A DNA stretch of 64,000 nt. Origin: Scheffersomyces stipitis CBS 6054. Lineage: Eukaryota > Ascomycota > Pichiomycetes > Serinales > Debaryomycetaceae. The notes below the pieces were generated by a model that was given only the letters and a program-made list of their open reading frames with translations, was not told the DNA's origin and did not search any database. Made by a program: the position numbers and the translations under genes. The DNA lies in contig NC_009043.1 in assembly GCF_000209165.1 (NCBI RefSeq), forward strand, positions 248,001 to 312,000. The letters run 5' to 3'. Position 1 is the first letter of the stretch. Each line of letters opens with the position of its first letter. This document shows positions 46,929-57,335 of this stretch, in pieces.

Positions 46929-49900
46929 ATGGAATCGGCCGAAGAAAAGACGATAGAAAACAAGATGGTCAATTCCATAAAGCAAATAAAACTCCACCGC
47001 CAAAGAAAGAATCCCAACAAGACAGAAGTAGCTGCCAAACAGGAAGAACCGGCGAAAGACAAATTAGAAGACATAGGTCTTGAGAAGAACAGGTTTGAAG
47101 CTGAATCTCAGGAAACGCAGGAAGAAACTCCTGCCAAAAGCCAGATAGAAATTCAAGAACAAACTCAAGACAAAAACCAAGAAGAAACTGGCCAGGTCTA
47201 TAAGGACGAACTTCTGCCCCCAAGTCCAGAAAGACCCAAACATCGTTCCCATCGCAGTGTATTCCGCCACCTTCAACATTTGCCCATTATCAGTCCATCA
47301 GAAGCCATCACTAAAGCTTCCAAATCCTCTTCCACCATGACACAACAGGAGGCAATTTCGTCGCTATATGAGAAGTTTGCCCACGCCCTTATTCCGCCAT
47401 TTCAGGGCTCGCTTTCGTCATTGTATCTGAACCCTGTCTCTGAGAGTGATGATTCAGTCGATGATATCGAAGAAGCGCACAATGATAATAACGAGAGCAA
47501 GAAACCTACTACTGTAAATACTGAATCAGAACCCGGAAAGTCTGATTCTCCTTCAAATACTGGATCTATTTCTACTGCGGAGTCTGCTTCAAATACTGCT
47601 ACAAATGACCATGCCGATTCTAGTAGGCCCGCTTCCACTACTTCCAGTTCTACAACAATTAAGGGAGTTGAAGGTGTACAGCGTGCCGATGACTACAGTA
47701 AGCTGATCAATAAGAGCCACGAGAAGCCACCCACTTCCGGCAAGCCAATTAGCCATAAGAGTGACAAATCGCATCTCGAGCATGAATCTGAAGGTGAAGA
47801 GGAGGACGAAGCCGATGTCGCAACAGGTGTACAACGATCTCCAGCCTACTTGTTGAACTTGGTGGCAGGGTCTTACATGTATGCTGGACTTGAAAGCCTT
47901 ACAAAGCTTGTCAAGGGCTACGATGATCCGGAGATACGATCCCATGTCCGATCACATTTACGCGCACAGTTACGCGCACAATTAAGCAGCCGTCTTCCGG
48001 TATCCGTTAAGAAGATGGCCCTGGGCTACGGAGTATTCGACAGCGAAGACGAGTCCAACTCCGAAGACAATGCGCGACTGTCGGAAGATGAGGAAGCGCA
48101 AGAGCACCGCCATCATGCCCTATTGGCCCAGCAACATATAGAGGCTAGCTCCGGCACTAGCTCCGGCACAGCTCTTTCATACAAGCAGTCCAAGTTGTCG
48201 AAACAGCCTGATGTCACAGAACCGGCTTCGGACTTAGTAGAGGCAATAGCTCCAGAGGGTATAGTAGAGGATGACATCTCCACTATTGCCACTGCCACTG
48301 CCAGTGCTCCTACTCCTACTGCTTCGACTATCACAAATACGGAAACTAGCACTGACACTAATAAGCCTGCTGCTACAGCTACTGCGGCTTCTATTGCTTC
48401 CATTGCTTCTATTAGTACGGCGGGGACTACAAACTCTACTTCTACTTCCGTTCCGTCAACTATAAACTCTGGTGATAAACCCGCTGATGTAGATTATAGG
48501 CACTTGCCACAGGAGGCTTCCTCTTCTGAGGAAGATCACCATGCCAATACCATGTATATCTCGCAGTCGGAAACAGAACACTCTGATGCGGGCACACTAG
48601 CCACTTTCAGAACAGCCGAAGATCGTTCTCTGGCAGAAGATCATTCTCTGATTGAAGAAACCAGGCTAGATACTGTAGTAGAGACAGCTACTGTAACACA
48701 GCTGGTCAGGACCAGCGCCGTAAATACCCCAGATTCAGGCAGCTTTTTGTCTGGAGACTATCACAGAACCCATGGCGATGAGAATATTCTCAGTTCTAAC
48801 AGTACCTTGGACTCCCAGCCCAAAACGACTTTCCAGCAGTCTATACTTGATAACTTGAATCCACAGTTGATCAAAGAAGGACTTCTCATGCGACCCAAAG
48901 AAGGGCAGCAAACGGAAGCTAACGAAAAGTCCAGAACGGACAGATTACGACTCAGTATAGCAGACAAACTTCAACGAGTCTTCGACATCAGTGACGACGA
49001 CTACTTCTACGGTAACTACAGTGCCTGGTTGATCAGAGATGTCTTGCTTCAGGGACACTTATATTTGACTCGAGATTCCATCTTATTCTTTGCTTTTTTA
49101 CCCAAAAGGTACTCTGTGACTCTGGAATCAGAGTCCAACTACGACGACTCCAACATCGTTGTCCAGTCTGGTACCTTAGGTTTGAAGACAGGCAAGTATG
49201 GAGATTCGATGTTCACTACTGTATTGACCCATAGATACTGGGCCGTACTCCGTCTGGAAACATTGAGCATCTACAGCTCTTCCACAGACTTGTATTTCCC
49301 AAAGGTAGTCATTGACTTGAAGACATGTATTCGGGCAGAAATCGCAGATAAGGACAGGACAGAAATTGTCAGAGGTTCGTCGCCGCCCAGAACACCTAGA
49401 GTGGGATCTGGCACCGCCACGCATTCGCCTATCTCGCGTCGTGGATCAGGAGATAATAGCACGGATGAAGAGATTGAGATCAGTAACATCTTGGCTCAAG
49501 AGTCCATTGCAGTGTCCGAAGACAACTTTGAGAATGCTTCCACCGGTGTCTGGATCAAACTCATCACCAAGAAGAAAAACTACAAATTTTTTTGTGACAG
49601 TTTGTTTTCAGCCAGACAATGGTGCAACAACATTACCAAGTTGATTTTTCAGTTGAACAACTCCAATGCTGGAAACGAAGTCTTGCTCAAGATTCCCATT
49701 GAAGATATCGTGGACTATGAAAAGAGTAAACTCTTTGAAGAAGACTCCAAAGATTCAAATGTCCCTGAAGATGAAATCCCAGTCAGTATGAGTTTCTCGT
49801 TTAAGAAGGAAGATCCTGAAAACAAGACTGCTACCAAGTCTGAACTCAGGAAGAAGTTGGGTGCATTTGATATGAGCAAGAAGAGGTCATCATCTTCAGC

Positions 49901-52900
49901 TTCGTTGAATTCAGATGGCCAGTCAAGTCTTGACCATATCTTCTTTATGTTCTTTAGAGACGGCCATCTGTTCTATGAAAGTCTCAATGCGGTCATTTTG
50001 GACCACAAGAATCGTTTGAACGAGCAGTCTGAAGCACTGGATTCATCTGATAAGTTTTTTGAAAAAGCAAAGAAGATGTATAAGAAGTCCCATCATCATC
50101 GCCACAATACAGACACACCAAAGAAATTATCCAGAAGTATTTCTACCTTGTCCACTTCAGACCACTCTAACAATATTGTTAACCGAGTGATTTCAAACAA
50201 CTTGCACTTGCTCTCCCCACTTGACGACTCTGCTGGATCTCGTAGATTTGGAATTGAAAGTCCTCCTCAAATACTTTCTCCAACGCTGTCAACCAATCGT
50301 ATAAAGAAGCTTGGTAGAACTCTTTCCAATCCTGCCAAATTATTGACTATCTCAAGAAGGTCACTGGAAGATCTGGCCAATAGTGAAAGGTCATTAAATG
50401 ATTTGGATTTCATTTCAAGCCCAGATCTTTATGTAAGTAACCAGCAGCTCAACTTCCCCAGGCCACTCACTATATCTGGTCTCAAGAGTATGCAGATGTC
50501 TTTTGAGACTTCCCAAAAGGATCCCAACGAAGCGGAGTCTGAGTTTAAAAAGAATGAAGTTAAAGATTTCATTGATGATGAAGATGAAGATAAATCTGTG
50601 AGTGACCTGAAACAACTTGAACCTAAGAGATCTATTCCGTTCCCAACTCCATTGAATTTGAGAGACCCATCCGAATACAATGATGTGTCAAACAGACAAA
50701 ATAAGCTAATGGCAATTGGTAAAAGTATCAAGGCCTTTTCCAAAGTTGGTAGTAAATGGTCAGCATTCCCAGCTCATTTTGCTGAACAGGATGGAATTGA
50801 CGATGATTTCTTTGTCCAAAACCAAGAAGTTAGAGAACTCACTGAGCGTCACTACCAGGAACACTTCAGTTTGAATAAGGAAAAGAAATTAGTGGCTACT
50901 TATTATGCACATTTGCAGCGGTCAATTCCAGTATATGGAAAGGTCTACCTTGGAGATACAGATATCTGCTTCAGAAGTTTATTGCCTGGCGTGCAAACAA
51001 AGATGATTTTACCATTGTCTGAAGTTGTCAACTGTTACCGAGAAAAAGGGTTGAAATTGACGTACTCTGGTTTAGTTATCGTCGTTAATGGCCAGCATGA
51101 GTTGTTCTTGGAATTCAGTTCTCAAAAATCAAGAGATGACTGTGAATTCATGATATTGTCCCAATTGGAAAAACTTCATGGTGGAGAAACTTGGGCGCCG
51201 AGCCCACATCAATGGGGTTCAAACTATGAGATGGAGTTGACAAAGACCAGGTTAATGACAGGTGTTGAGGATCATCCGACGGAGTTTTCCTTCAGTGAAC
51301 AGGACCTCAAGAGAGCCAGAACCAGAATTGAAAATGCAAGAATCAAGATGTTTGAAGATAAATTTAACGCTGCTGCTGGTTTGGACGTTCCTATTATTTT
51401 GGAAGATTCGCCTTTATTTAAGACAGAGATCAAACCTTCGACTTCTTATAACTTCACGTTATTGACTATTGGTTCAAGAGGTGATGTTCAACCTTTCATT
51501 GCTTTAGGCAAAGGTTTGATGAAAGAGGGTCATAATGTTACAATTGCTACCCATGCCGAATTTGAAGACTGGATAGTGAAGCACGGCATGAAGTTCAAAC
51601 TAGTCTCTGGTAATCCTGCTGAGCTTATGTCTTTGATGGTTACTCATGGATCGATGTCTGTTGGGTTTTTGAAGGAAGCTTCTTCTAAATTCAGAGGTTG
51701 GATCAATGAATTATTGACATCAAGTTGGCAAGCATGTCAAGGTGCTGATATCCTAATTGAAAGTCCTGCTGCTATGGCAGGTGTCCATATTGCTGAAGCA
51801 TTGGGTATCCCTTACTTGAGGGCTTTTACGATGCCATGGACTAGAACTAGAGCTTACCCACATGCTTTTATTGTTCCTGATCAAAAGAAAGGTGGATCCT
51901 ACAACTACTTGACACACGTTATGTTTGAAACGGTATTTTGGAGAGGTATCTCAGGACAGATTAACAAATGGAGAGTGAAAGAATTGGGTTTACCAAGTAC
52001 AAATCTATTCAGATTGCAGTCGACCAAAATTCCATTTATGTACAATGTGTCTCCAACCATTTTCCCACCAGCAGTTGATTTTCCCGATTGGGTCAAGGTC
52101 ACTGGGTACTGGTTTTTGGATGAAGGTGCTGCTGCTGATTACAACCCACCTGAAGAATTGATCGAGTTCATGGAGCTTGCCAATGAAGATGGAAAGAAAA
52201 TCGTGTATATTGGATTTGGCTCCATTGTTGTCAAGGATGCAAACAGCTTGACAAGAGCTATTGTCGAGGCAGTCTTGGATGCGGACGTAAGATGTATTTT
52301 GAACAAGGGTTGGTCTGACAGACTTTCCAAGAACCAGTCTGAGCCAGTTGAACTCCCTCCTGAAATCTATGATTCTGGTTCTATCCCACACGATTGGTTA
52401 TTTCCTAGAATTGATGCTGCAGTGCATCATGGTGGTTCTGGTACAACAGGGGCTACCCTAAGATGTGGCTTACCTACCATAATAAAGCCATTCTTTGGCG
52501 ACCAATTTTTCTACGCTTCCAGAGTGGAGGAAATTGGAGTTGGAGTCGGGTTGAAGAACTTGAATGCCAGATCTTTGAGTAAGGCCATTACCAAAGTAAT
52601 TTCTGACTTGAAGCTTATTGAGAGGTCCAAGAAGGTCGCAGAAAAGATCAAACGAGAAAATGGTGTAATGACAGCGATTGAAACGATTTATTCAGAGTTA
52701 GAATATGCCAGGAACTTGATTTTGTCCAAACAACAGCACAACGAGAACTACAGATTACATATGGGTACACCATCTGGTATCCAATCGCCTAATGTTGAAG
52801 AGGACGATGAGTACACCGACACAGAAAAGGAAGAAGATGAAGAAGACTACACTGACGAAAGCGAGGACGAAGGAGGAGATGATTACGAAGCTCACGAAGA

Positions 52901-53042
52901 TAATTTTAGTATTAATAACAACACTGAGATTGAAATCCAGAGGAAACTGGTTCCTTCAGGAAGCACTGATGAGGAGGACCTTGCCTCTGTTGCAGAAAGC
53001 AACTTGGGGGAAACCATTGCTCTGAAATTTCATTTCAAGTAG
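46929..53042 (+). CDS. ATG26: UDP-glucose:sterol glucosyltransferase Atg26, with a long N-terminal extension
   Basis: Atg26 (Ugt51) glucosylates ergosterol at peripheral membranes, and in some yeasts is needed for pexophagy. The 2037-residue frame has all family parts. A first GRAM domain with an inserted PH region (about 670-930) contains SIADKLQRVFDISDDDYFYG. A second GRAM domain spans about 1300-1415 (IPVYGKVYLGDTDICFRSLL). A glucosyltransferase domain spans about 1505-1930, starting NFTLLTIGSRGDVQPFIALG, with the donor-binding block HHGGSGTTGATLRCGLPTII (about 1834). An acidic tail follows. The 660 residues before the first GRAM domain are Ser/Thr/Glu-rich and mostly disordered. They include one ordered-looking block, RSPAYLLNLVAGSYMYAGLE (about 304-323). 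The total is well above the roughly 1200-1600 residues I recall for relatives. Internal ATGs exist, so the true start could be downstream. Confidence 0.93.
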   Translation: MESAEEKTIENKMVNSIKQIKLHRQRKNPNKTEVAAKQEEPAKDKLEDIGLEKNRFEAESQETQEETPAKSQIEIQEQTQDKNQEETGQVYKDELLPPSPERPKHRSHRSVFRHLQHLPIISPSEAITKASKSSSTMTQQEAISSLYEKFAHALIPPFQGSLSSLYLNPVSESDDSVDDIEEAHNDNNESKKPTTVNTESEPGKSDSPSNTGSISTAESASNTATNDHADSSRPASTTSSSTTIKGVEGVQRADDYSKLINKSHEKPPTSGKPISHKSDKSHLEHESEGEEEDEADVATGVQRSPAYLLNLVAGSYMYAGLESLTKLVKGYDDPEIRSHVRSHLRAQLRAQLSSRLPVSVKKMALGYGVFDSEDESNSEDNARLSEDEEAQEHRHHALLAQQHIEASSGTSSGTALSYKQSKLSKQPDVTEPASDLVEAIAPEGIVEDDISTIATATASAPTPTASTITNTETSTDTNKPAATATAASIASIASISTAGTTNSTSTSVPSTINSGDKPADVDYRHLPQEASSSEEDHHANTMYISQSETEHSDAGTLATFRTAEDRSLAEDHSLIEETRLDTVVETATVTQLVRTSAVNTPDSGSFLSGDYHRTHGDENILSSNSTLDSQPKTTFQQSILDNLNPQLIKEGLLMRPKEGQQTEANEKSRTDRLRLSIADKLQRVFDISDDDYFYGNYSAWLIRDVLLQGHLYLTRDSILFFAFLPKRYSVTLESESNYDDSNIVVQSGTLGLKTGKYGDSMFTTVLTHRYWAVLRLETLSIYSSSTDLYFPKVVIDLKTCIRAEIADKDRTEIVRGSSPPRTPRVGSGTATHSPISRRGSGDNSTDEEIEISNILAQESIAVSEDNFENASTGVWIKLITKKKNYKFFCDSLFSARQWCNNITKLIFQLNNSNAGNEVLLKIPIEDIVDYEKSKLFEEDSKDSNVPEDEIPVSMSFSFKKEDPENKTATKSELRKKLGAFDMSKKRSSSSASLNSDGQSSLDHIFFMFFRDGHLFYESLNAVILDHKNRLNEQSEALDSSDKFFEKAKKMYKKSHHHRHNTDTPKKLSRSISTLSTSDHSNNIVNRVISNNLHLLSPLDDSAGSRRFGIESPPQILSPTLSTNRIKKLGRTLSNPAKLLTISRRSLEDLANSERSLNDLDFISSPDLYVSNQQLNFPRPLTISGLKSMQMSFETSQKDPNEAESEFKKNEVKDFIDDEDEDKSVSDLKQLEPKRSIPFPTPLNLRDPSEYNDVSNRQNKLMAIGKSIKAFSKVGSKWSAFPAHFAEQDGIDDDFFVQNQEVRELTERHYQEHFSLNKEKKLVATYYAHLQRSIPVYGKVYLGDTDICFRSLLPGVQTKMILPLSEVVNCYREKGLKLTYSGLVIVVNGQHELFLEFSSQKSRDDCEFMILSQLEKLHGGETWAPSPHQWGSNYEMELTKTRLMTGVEDHPTEFSFSEQDLKRARTRIENARIKMFEDKFNAAAGLDVPIILEDSPLFKTEIKPSTSYNFTLLTIGSRGDVQPFIALGKGLMKEGHNVTIATHAEFEDWIVKHGMKFKLVSGNPAELMSLMVTHGSMSVGFLKEASSKFRGWINELLTSSWQACQGADILIESPAAMAGVHIAEALGIPYLRAFTMPWTRTRAYPHAFIVPDQKKGGSYNYLTHVMFETVFWRGISGQINKWRVKELGLPSTNLFRLQSTKIPFMYNVSPTIFPPAVDFPDWVKVTGYWFLDEGAAADYNPPEELIEFMELANEDGKKIVYIGFGSIVVKDANSLTRAIVEAVLDADVRCILNKGWSDRLSKNQSEPVELPPEIYDSGSIPHDWLFPRIDAAVHHGGSGTTGATLRCGLPTIIKPFFGDQFFYASRVEEIGVGVGLKNLNARSLSKAITKVISDLKLIERSKKVAEKIKRENGVMTAIETIYSELEYARNLILSKQQHNENYRLHMGTPSGIQSPNVEEDDEYTDTEKEEDEEDYTDESEDEGGDDYEAHEDNFSINNNTEIEIQRKLVPSGSTDEEDLASVAESNLGETIALKFHFK

Positions 53043-53958
53043 TATATAGCCCAGATTTATTCAGTGCAGACTGTGGTTTGCTGTATATATAGCTTTTAAT
53101 GTGAAAAGATTTGGTAAAGAAAAGTGTGGACAAGTATAGAAGAACTATAGAAAGTAAACTGTATATAAATTTAGGAAAAAGCAGAGAAATCGCTTTTTTC
53201 TTGGTTACTGAGATTCGGAGAAAGTTGTTGACTTCTTTCGGAGGCTTGATAGTAATCAAACACCATACGATAAGACGATAAAACACTTCGTCAATTGTTA
53301 CTGATAAATCTTCCCCTGCATACGTTGCCTAGTTGCAAATTCCCCAATTTAAGTTCCTGCATTTCGTCTTCGTATTTTTATCAGGTGTCAGATAGCAGTG
53401 ACTCCAGACTTCAACTTTTGGTTCACGTGACTTGTGGCAATCGCTTGACTCATTGAGGATTTTCCATTAGATGAAGATAGTATGGGAGTTATTTATCCAT
53501 TATAAATTCATCAGAAGACTGCAGTATCATCTGAGCAAACCACATAAGCGATTTTCACTCGTATTGCATCACTTTCTGCTACTTTCCGGATCCAACTAGC
53601 GAATTAGGCAGTGACACCAAGGAACGACTTACCGTATCGGGCCCACCCCCAATTTTTCAGTTATTAATTCTAGGATCCACAGTTTCCTAAAAGGCGAAAC
53701 CCAAAAGGCGATACTAATTTACTATTGCAGCCAGGGATTATTTCGAACGATCAAATCGTGCACAATACAACCTACTGCCAGAAAAAAGTTTGACTGATAT
53801 TTTCATTATATCCATGTTCTCTACTAGCAAGCATTTGGTACTCTACTGATACTCCACGAGGTACTTCTATTACAAAAGAACAATATAAATCGGCTCAAGA
53901 GTCGCATCATTGATCCACTCACCCGCATTCCATCATCCGACCCGAACCGCAAAGTAGA
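53043..53958. other. Upstream region of MET2
   Basis: Contains the Cbf1 site and Met31/32-like core at 53423-53438, and a TATA-like AATATAAAT at about 53881-53889, some 75 bp before the ATG. No other gene is seen. Confidence 0.55.
53423..53438. promoter_or_regulatory. Adjacent Cbf1 and Met31/32-type sites upstream of MET2
   Basis: TCACGTGA at 53423-53430 is followed three bases later by TGTGGC at 53433-53438, the core of the Met31/Met32 motif. This pair of motifs marks sulfur-amino-acid genes in yeasts. It lies about 520 bp before the MET2 ATG. Confidence 0.6.
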
Positions 53959-55416
53959 ATGACTACCTTTAACAATCAGGTGTATGAAGACATCACTGCT
54001 GAGCAGAAAAGAACGAATTCGTACGCCAGTCTCGTTCCTGGCCAGACCATTGTAGAAATCCCCTCCTACACGCTTGAGTGTGGAGAGGTCTTGTCACGTT
54101 TCCCTGTAGCCTACAAGACGTGGGGTAGATTAAACGAAGAGAAAGACAACGTCATTTTGATCTGCCATGCCTTGACTGGATCCTCTGATGTCCAGGACTG
54201 GTGGGGACCCTTGCTTGGTACTGGCAAGACGTTTGATCCCTCACGCTACTTCATCATCTGCATCAATTTCCTCGGTTCACCCTACGGCTCGGCTTCTCCT
54301 GTCAGTATTGACAAGTCTACAGGTAAGCCGTATGGACCCTCTTTCCCATTGGTCACAGTAAAAGACGACATCGGTATCCAGAAGTTGATCTTGGACTCGT
54401 TGAGTGTCAGATCGATCGCTTGTGTCATTGGTGGATCTATGGGAGGCATGCTTGCCTTGGAGTACTCTGCTACATACAACAAGACAAACTACGTTAGGTC
54501 TATAATAGCGCTTGCCACCTCTGCTCGAGCCTCAGCCTGGTGTATCTCATGGAACGAAACCCAGAGACAGTGTATCTTTAGCGATCCGTTCTACGATGAC
54601 GGCTATTACTACGAGAACAATGGCATCAAGCCTGACTCGGGGCTTAGCGCTGCGAGAATGGCTGCGCTCTTAACGTATCGTTCAAGAAACTCTTTTGAAA
54701 CCAGATTTGGCCGTAAGTTGCCCAACAAGATCGGCTCAGTCGTAACTCCTGTAGATGACGAGGAAAAAAGAAAGCGAGATGAAGAAGAACAGGGCATCAG
54801 ATACCCTAAGACAAAAGACGAAGAGAATTGGTTGTTACACAACGAAGGCTCCAGATCGTCCAGATCGTCATTGAACAGAACTTCATCGCAAAGTAGCATC
54901 AACATGACCAGCAAGCCCCAAACTTACTTCACGGCTCAGTCGTACTTGAGATACCAAGGTAACAAGTTTATTACTCGTTTTGACGCCAACTGTTACATAT
55001 CTATAACCAGAAAGCTTGACACCCACGACATCACCCGAAGCCGAATCTCGGTACAAGACACGGTGGAAGACCCGTTGCCTAGTTTCTTGCAGAGCTTACA
55101 ACAGCCACATTTGATTATAGGTATCCAATCAGATGGGTTGTTTACCTACGGTGAACAGCAGCTCTTGGGTGAGAATATCCCTGACTCGAGCTTGAAGAAG
55201 CTCGACTCTCCAGAAGGGCATGATGCCTTCTTGTTGGAGTTCGAATTGATCAACAACTACTGCTTGAAGTTCTTACAAGACAAGTTGCCTGAATTCTACG
55301 ACGTGACATCTGGAAAGTACCAGCCGTTTGAGAACTGGACCGAGTTCGTGGACAGCACTGACAATGGAGGTAACTCTGTGTTTGGTGAGGCTGAGAAGAA
55401 CATTACCAATTGGTAG
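53959..55416 (+). CDS. MET2: Homoserine O-acetyltransferase Met2
   Basis: Met2 acetylates L-homoserine with acetyl-CoA, the branch-point step toward methionine and cysteine. The 485-residue protein is an alpha/beta hydrolase. HALTGSSDVQDWWGPLLG (about 70-87) is followed by the nucleophile elbow GGSMGG with Ser160. The late Asp is in GIQSDGLFTY and the catalytic His in SPEGHDAFLLE. A polar insert (about 260-320, Glu/Lys-rich then Ser/Arg-rich) interrupts the fold, as in other fungal Met2 proteins. Reading the gene through, I found no in-frame CTG codon. The first ATG precedes MTTFNNQVYEDITAEQKRTN and fits. A sulfur-type promoter motif pair lies upstream. Confidence 0.95.
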   Translation: MTTFNNQVYEDITAEQKRTNSYASLVPGQTIVEIPSYTLECGEVLSRFPVAYKTWGRLNEEKDNVILICHALTGSSDVQDWWGPLLGTGKTFDPSRYFIICINFLGSPYGSASPVSIDKSTGKPYGPSFPLVTVKDDIGIQKLILDSLSVRSIACVIGGSMGGMLALEYSATYNKTNYVRSIIALATSARASAWCISWNETQRQCIFSDPFYDDGYYYENNGIKPDSGLSAARMAALLTYRSRNSFETRFGRKLPNKIGSVVTPVDDEEKRKRDEEEQGIRYPKTKDEENWLLHNEGSRSSRSSLNRTSSQSSINMTSKPQTYFTAQSYLRYQGNKFITRFDANCYISITRKLDTHDITRSRISVQDTVEDPLPSFLQSLQQPHLIIGIQSDGLFTYGEQQLLGENIPDSSLKKLDSPEGHDAFLLEFELINNYCLKFLQDKLPEFYDVTSGKYQPFENWTEFVDSTDNGGNSVFGEAEKNITNW

Positions 55417-55826
55417 ACTAATGGCATGAAAAATGTATATCTGTTAATAAGAAGTAAATATCTAATACATGGAAATAAAAAGTATATATTTAATACTCTA
55501 CAAGTATATTGTGTAGATATTGGTTGGTAGCCTGGATTTAGACCATTAGTAATACTATTTCTGTGTATATTGCCAAAAAAAAGATGAAATACACAATTTC
55601 AAAAATAGATGAAATTAATCAAAATGAGCGTCCGTCGACTTCCAATATATCAAATACAAACATAACTGTAACGAGCAGTTAGTATGAACACATAATTGAG
55701 TTGAATTCCCTACCAATAGACGATTACAATATAAAAATATAATACCATTTTTCCTTAACTATTGCGGTATGGATGCAAAAATAACTTCGCACTACAGCAA
55801 GAAAAATAGTTTATTGGCAGGAATTG
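55417..55826. other. MET2 3' flank and tRNA-Leu upstream region
   Basis: AT-rich, with no gene seen. Several A-rich tracts occur at 55570-55620. Confidence 0.5.
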
Positions 55827-55909
55827 GGTACTCTGGCCGAGTTGGTCTAAGGCGCCAGGGTAAGGTCCTGGTCTCTTCGGAGGCGCGAGTTCGAATCTCG
55901 CGGGTATCA
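55827..55909 (+). tRNA. tRNA-Leu (anticodon AAG)
   Basis: A type II tRNA of 83 nt with a long variable arm (GTCTCTTCGGAGGC). The acceptor stem is GGTACTC against GGGTATC and the anticodon stem is CCAGG/CCTGG around loop GTAAGGT, giving AAG. The T arm is GCGAG-TTCGAAT-CTCGC. No intron. A T-rich terminator follows at about 55945-55960. With A34 modified to inosine it reads CUU and CUC, which agrees with a yeast in which CUG is not decoded as leucine. Confidence 0.96.
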
Positions 55910-56230
55910 TTATAACACACCAGCAATTCCTTCCTAATTTACCTATTTTCCTTTCTTTTTTGCATTCTGTGACGACATGAAGGAAGTGAATAAAGAAGCC
56001 ACTGTAGTGCTACCGTATTCACACCATCCTTATACGAAAAAATTGAGACGACTACTTCTATATGAATATTCTTTTTAGACATTGTGAATTAGAACCGAGA
56101 GAATGGTGTGGTACAATAAATACAAAAGTATATACTTGTTCAATGAAGTAAAGTAGGATGAAAGCTATAATGTATTCTTACTATCCTTATGCATATACCA
56201 AGCGCGAAAGGATTTGATTAACCAACAAAC
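55910..56230. other. Intergenic region between tRNA-Leu and the RSR1 3' end
   Basis: Contains the Pol III terminator of the tRNA and the 3' flank of RSR1. Nothing else is seen. Confidence 0.5.
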
Positions 56231-57335
56231 TCACATAATGACACAGCACTTGCTTCCAGAGGAGTCCTTTATATGGTCGTTAGTGGATTGTTGTAATCTT
56301 GTGTTGGCAACAGGCTTTTCCTTCGCAGCTGTTGGATTGACAGCTTCACTAGTACCATTGCTATTTATCTGAGACTGTTGTGCCTGTGAGGTTTCTTTCT
56401 TCTGTAATTCCTTCTGTTGTTTCTTCTCCGCGGTGATGACAGCTTCCTTTCTCATTATCTGTCTAACGACATCAATGAAAGCTTCGTCAACGTTGGTCTT
56501 GTACATGGCACTGGTCTCGTAGAATGGAACCAAACCCCAGTCTTGCGACACCTTGACTCCGACGTCTATGCTCAAGACACGGTCTTCTTCCAAGTCGCAT
56601 TTGTTACCCACAAGAACCATAGGCACGTTATCAGTGTCTTTAATTCTAAGCACTTGCTCACGAAGCGTCAACAATTCTTTTAATGAGTTCTCGTCAGTGA
56701 CTGAGTATACTAAAAGGAATCCCTTACCACTCTTGATGTAGAGTTCTCGCATGGCAGTGAATTGGGCCACACCAGCCGTGTCGAGAATCTCCAAGTCACA
56801 GGCCCTACCGTCGATTTCTATCTGCTTTCGGTACGAGTCCTCAATGGTGGGGTCATAGCTTTCGACATAGACACCTTGCACGAATTGCACGGTTATGGAC
56901 GATTTACCCACACCACCGGCTCCTAGGACGACAACCTTATAGTCTAATGGGTTAGTATAGAAATGGAATGAAGACAATGAAATTGAGATGATAAAGACAA
57001 GAGAATTTATATTCTAAACGTGATGGACTCACGGAAATTGCAATTTGTTGATATTTATATGCAATTGCTACTGTGGTTTTTAGACTGTTGTATCATATAC
57101 TATGATTGGATCGACAATCAACACACATAAGATGTAGACGACAGACAATAACAGACAATTGTTACCCACAGGCTAGGAATCACTACCACATTGTCGAAAA
57201 CTGAGAATATTGACTTTTGAAGAATATTAATTTTGTCTGAACAAAGTTTGATGTATTTTGACTAATTATTAATTGACTTTTCTCTCTCGTCTTGCTATCT
57301 CATATCACAAACGTAAACGTATACTTACCTCTCAT
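56231..57335 (-). CDS. RSR1: Ras-like GTPase Rsr1/Bud1, two exons
   Basis: Rsr1 marks the bud site and recruits the Cdc42 polarity module at the plasma membrane. The coding sequence is 57335-57329 joined to 56943-56231, giving 239 residues. Exon 1 is only ATGAGAG. Without it the frame has no ATG, and with it the protein starts [18 protein letters not shown] like its relatives. Seen: P-loop GAGGVGKS, effector segment [17 protein letters not shown] (Rsr1 proteins have this in place of the usual DTAG-Q), NKCD and the ETSA loop. The C terminus is KCCVIM, with CVIM a prenylation CaaX box and an extra Cys beside it. The hypervariable tail (about 175-230) is Gln/Ser/Asn-rich and lacks a strong polybasic run. 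Confidence 0.93.
56944..57328 (-). other. RSR1 intron (385 nt)
   Basis: 5' splice site GTAAGT at 57328-57323, branch point TACTAAC at 56957-56951, 3' splice site TAG at 56946-56944, all on the minus strand. The branch point is followed almost at once by the acceptor (CCATTAG). I looked for snoRNA boxes inside and saw none. Confidence 0.9.

Noticed and set aside
56944..57328. Possible snoRNA within the RSR1 intron
   Set aside because: I found no convincing C/D or H/ACA boxes on reading the intron.
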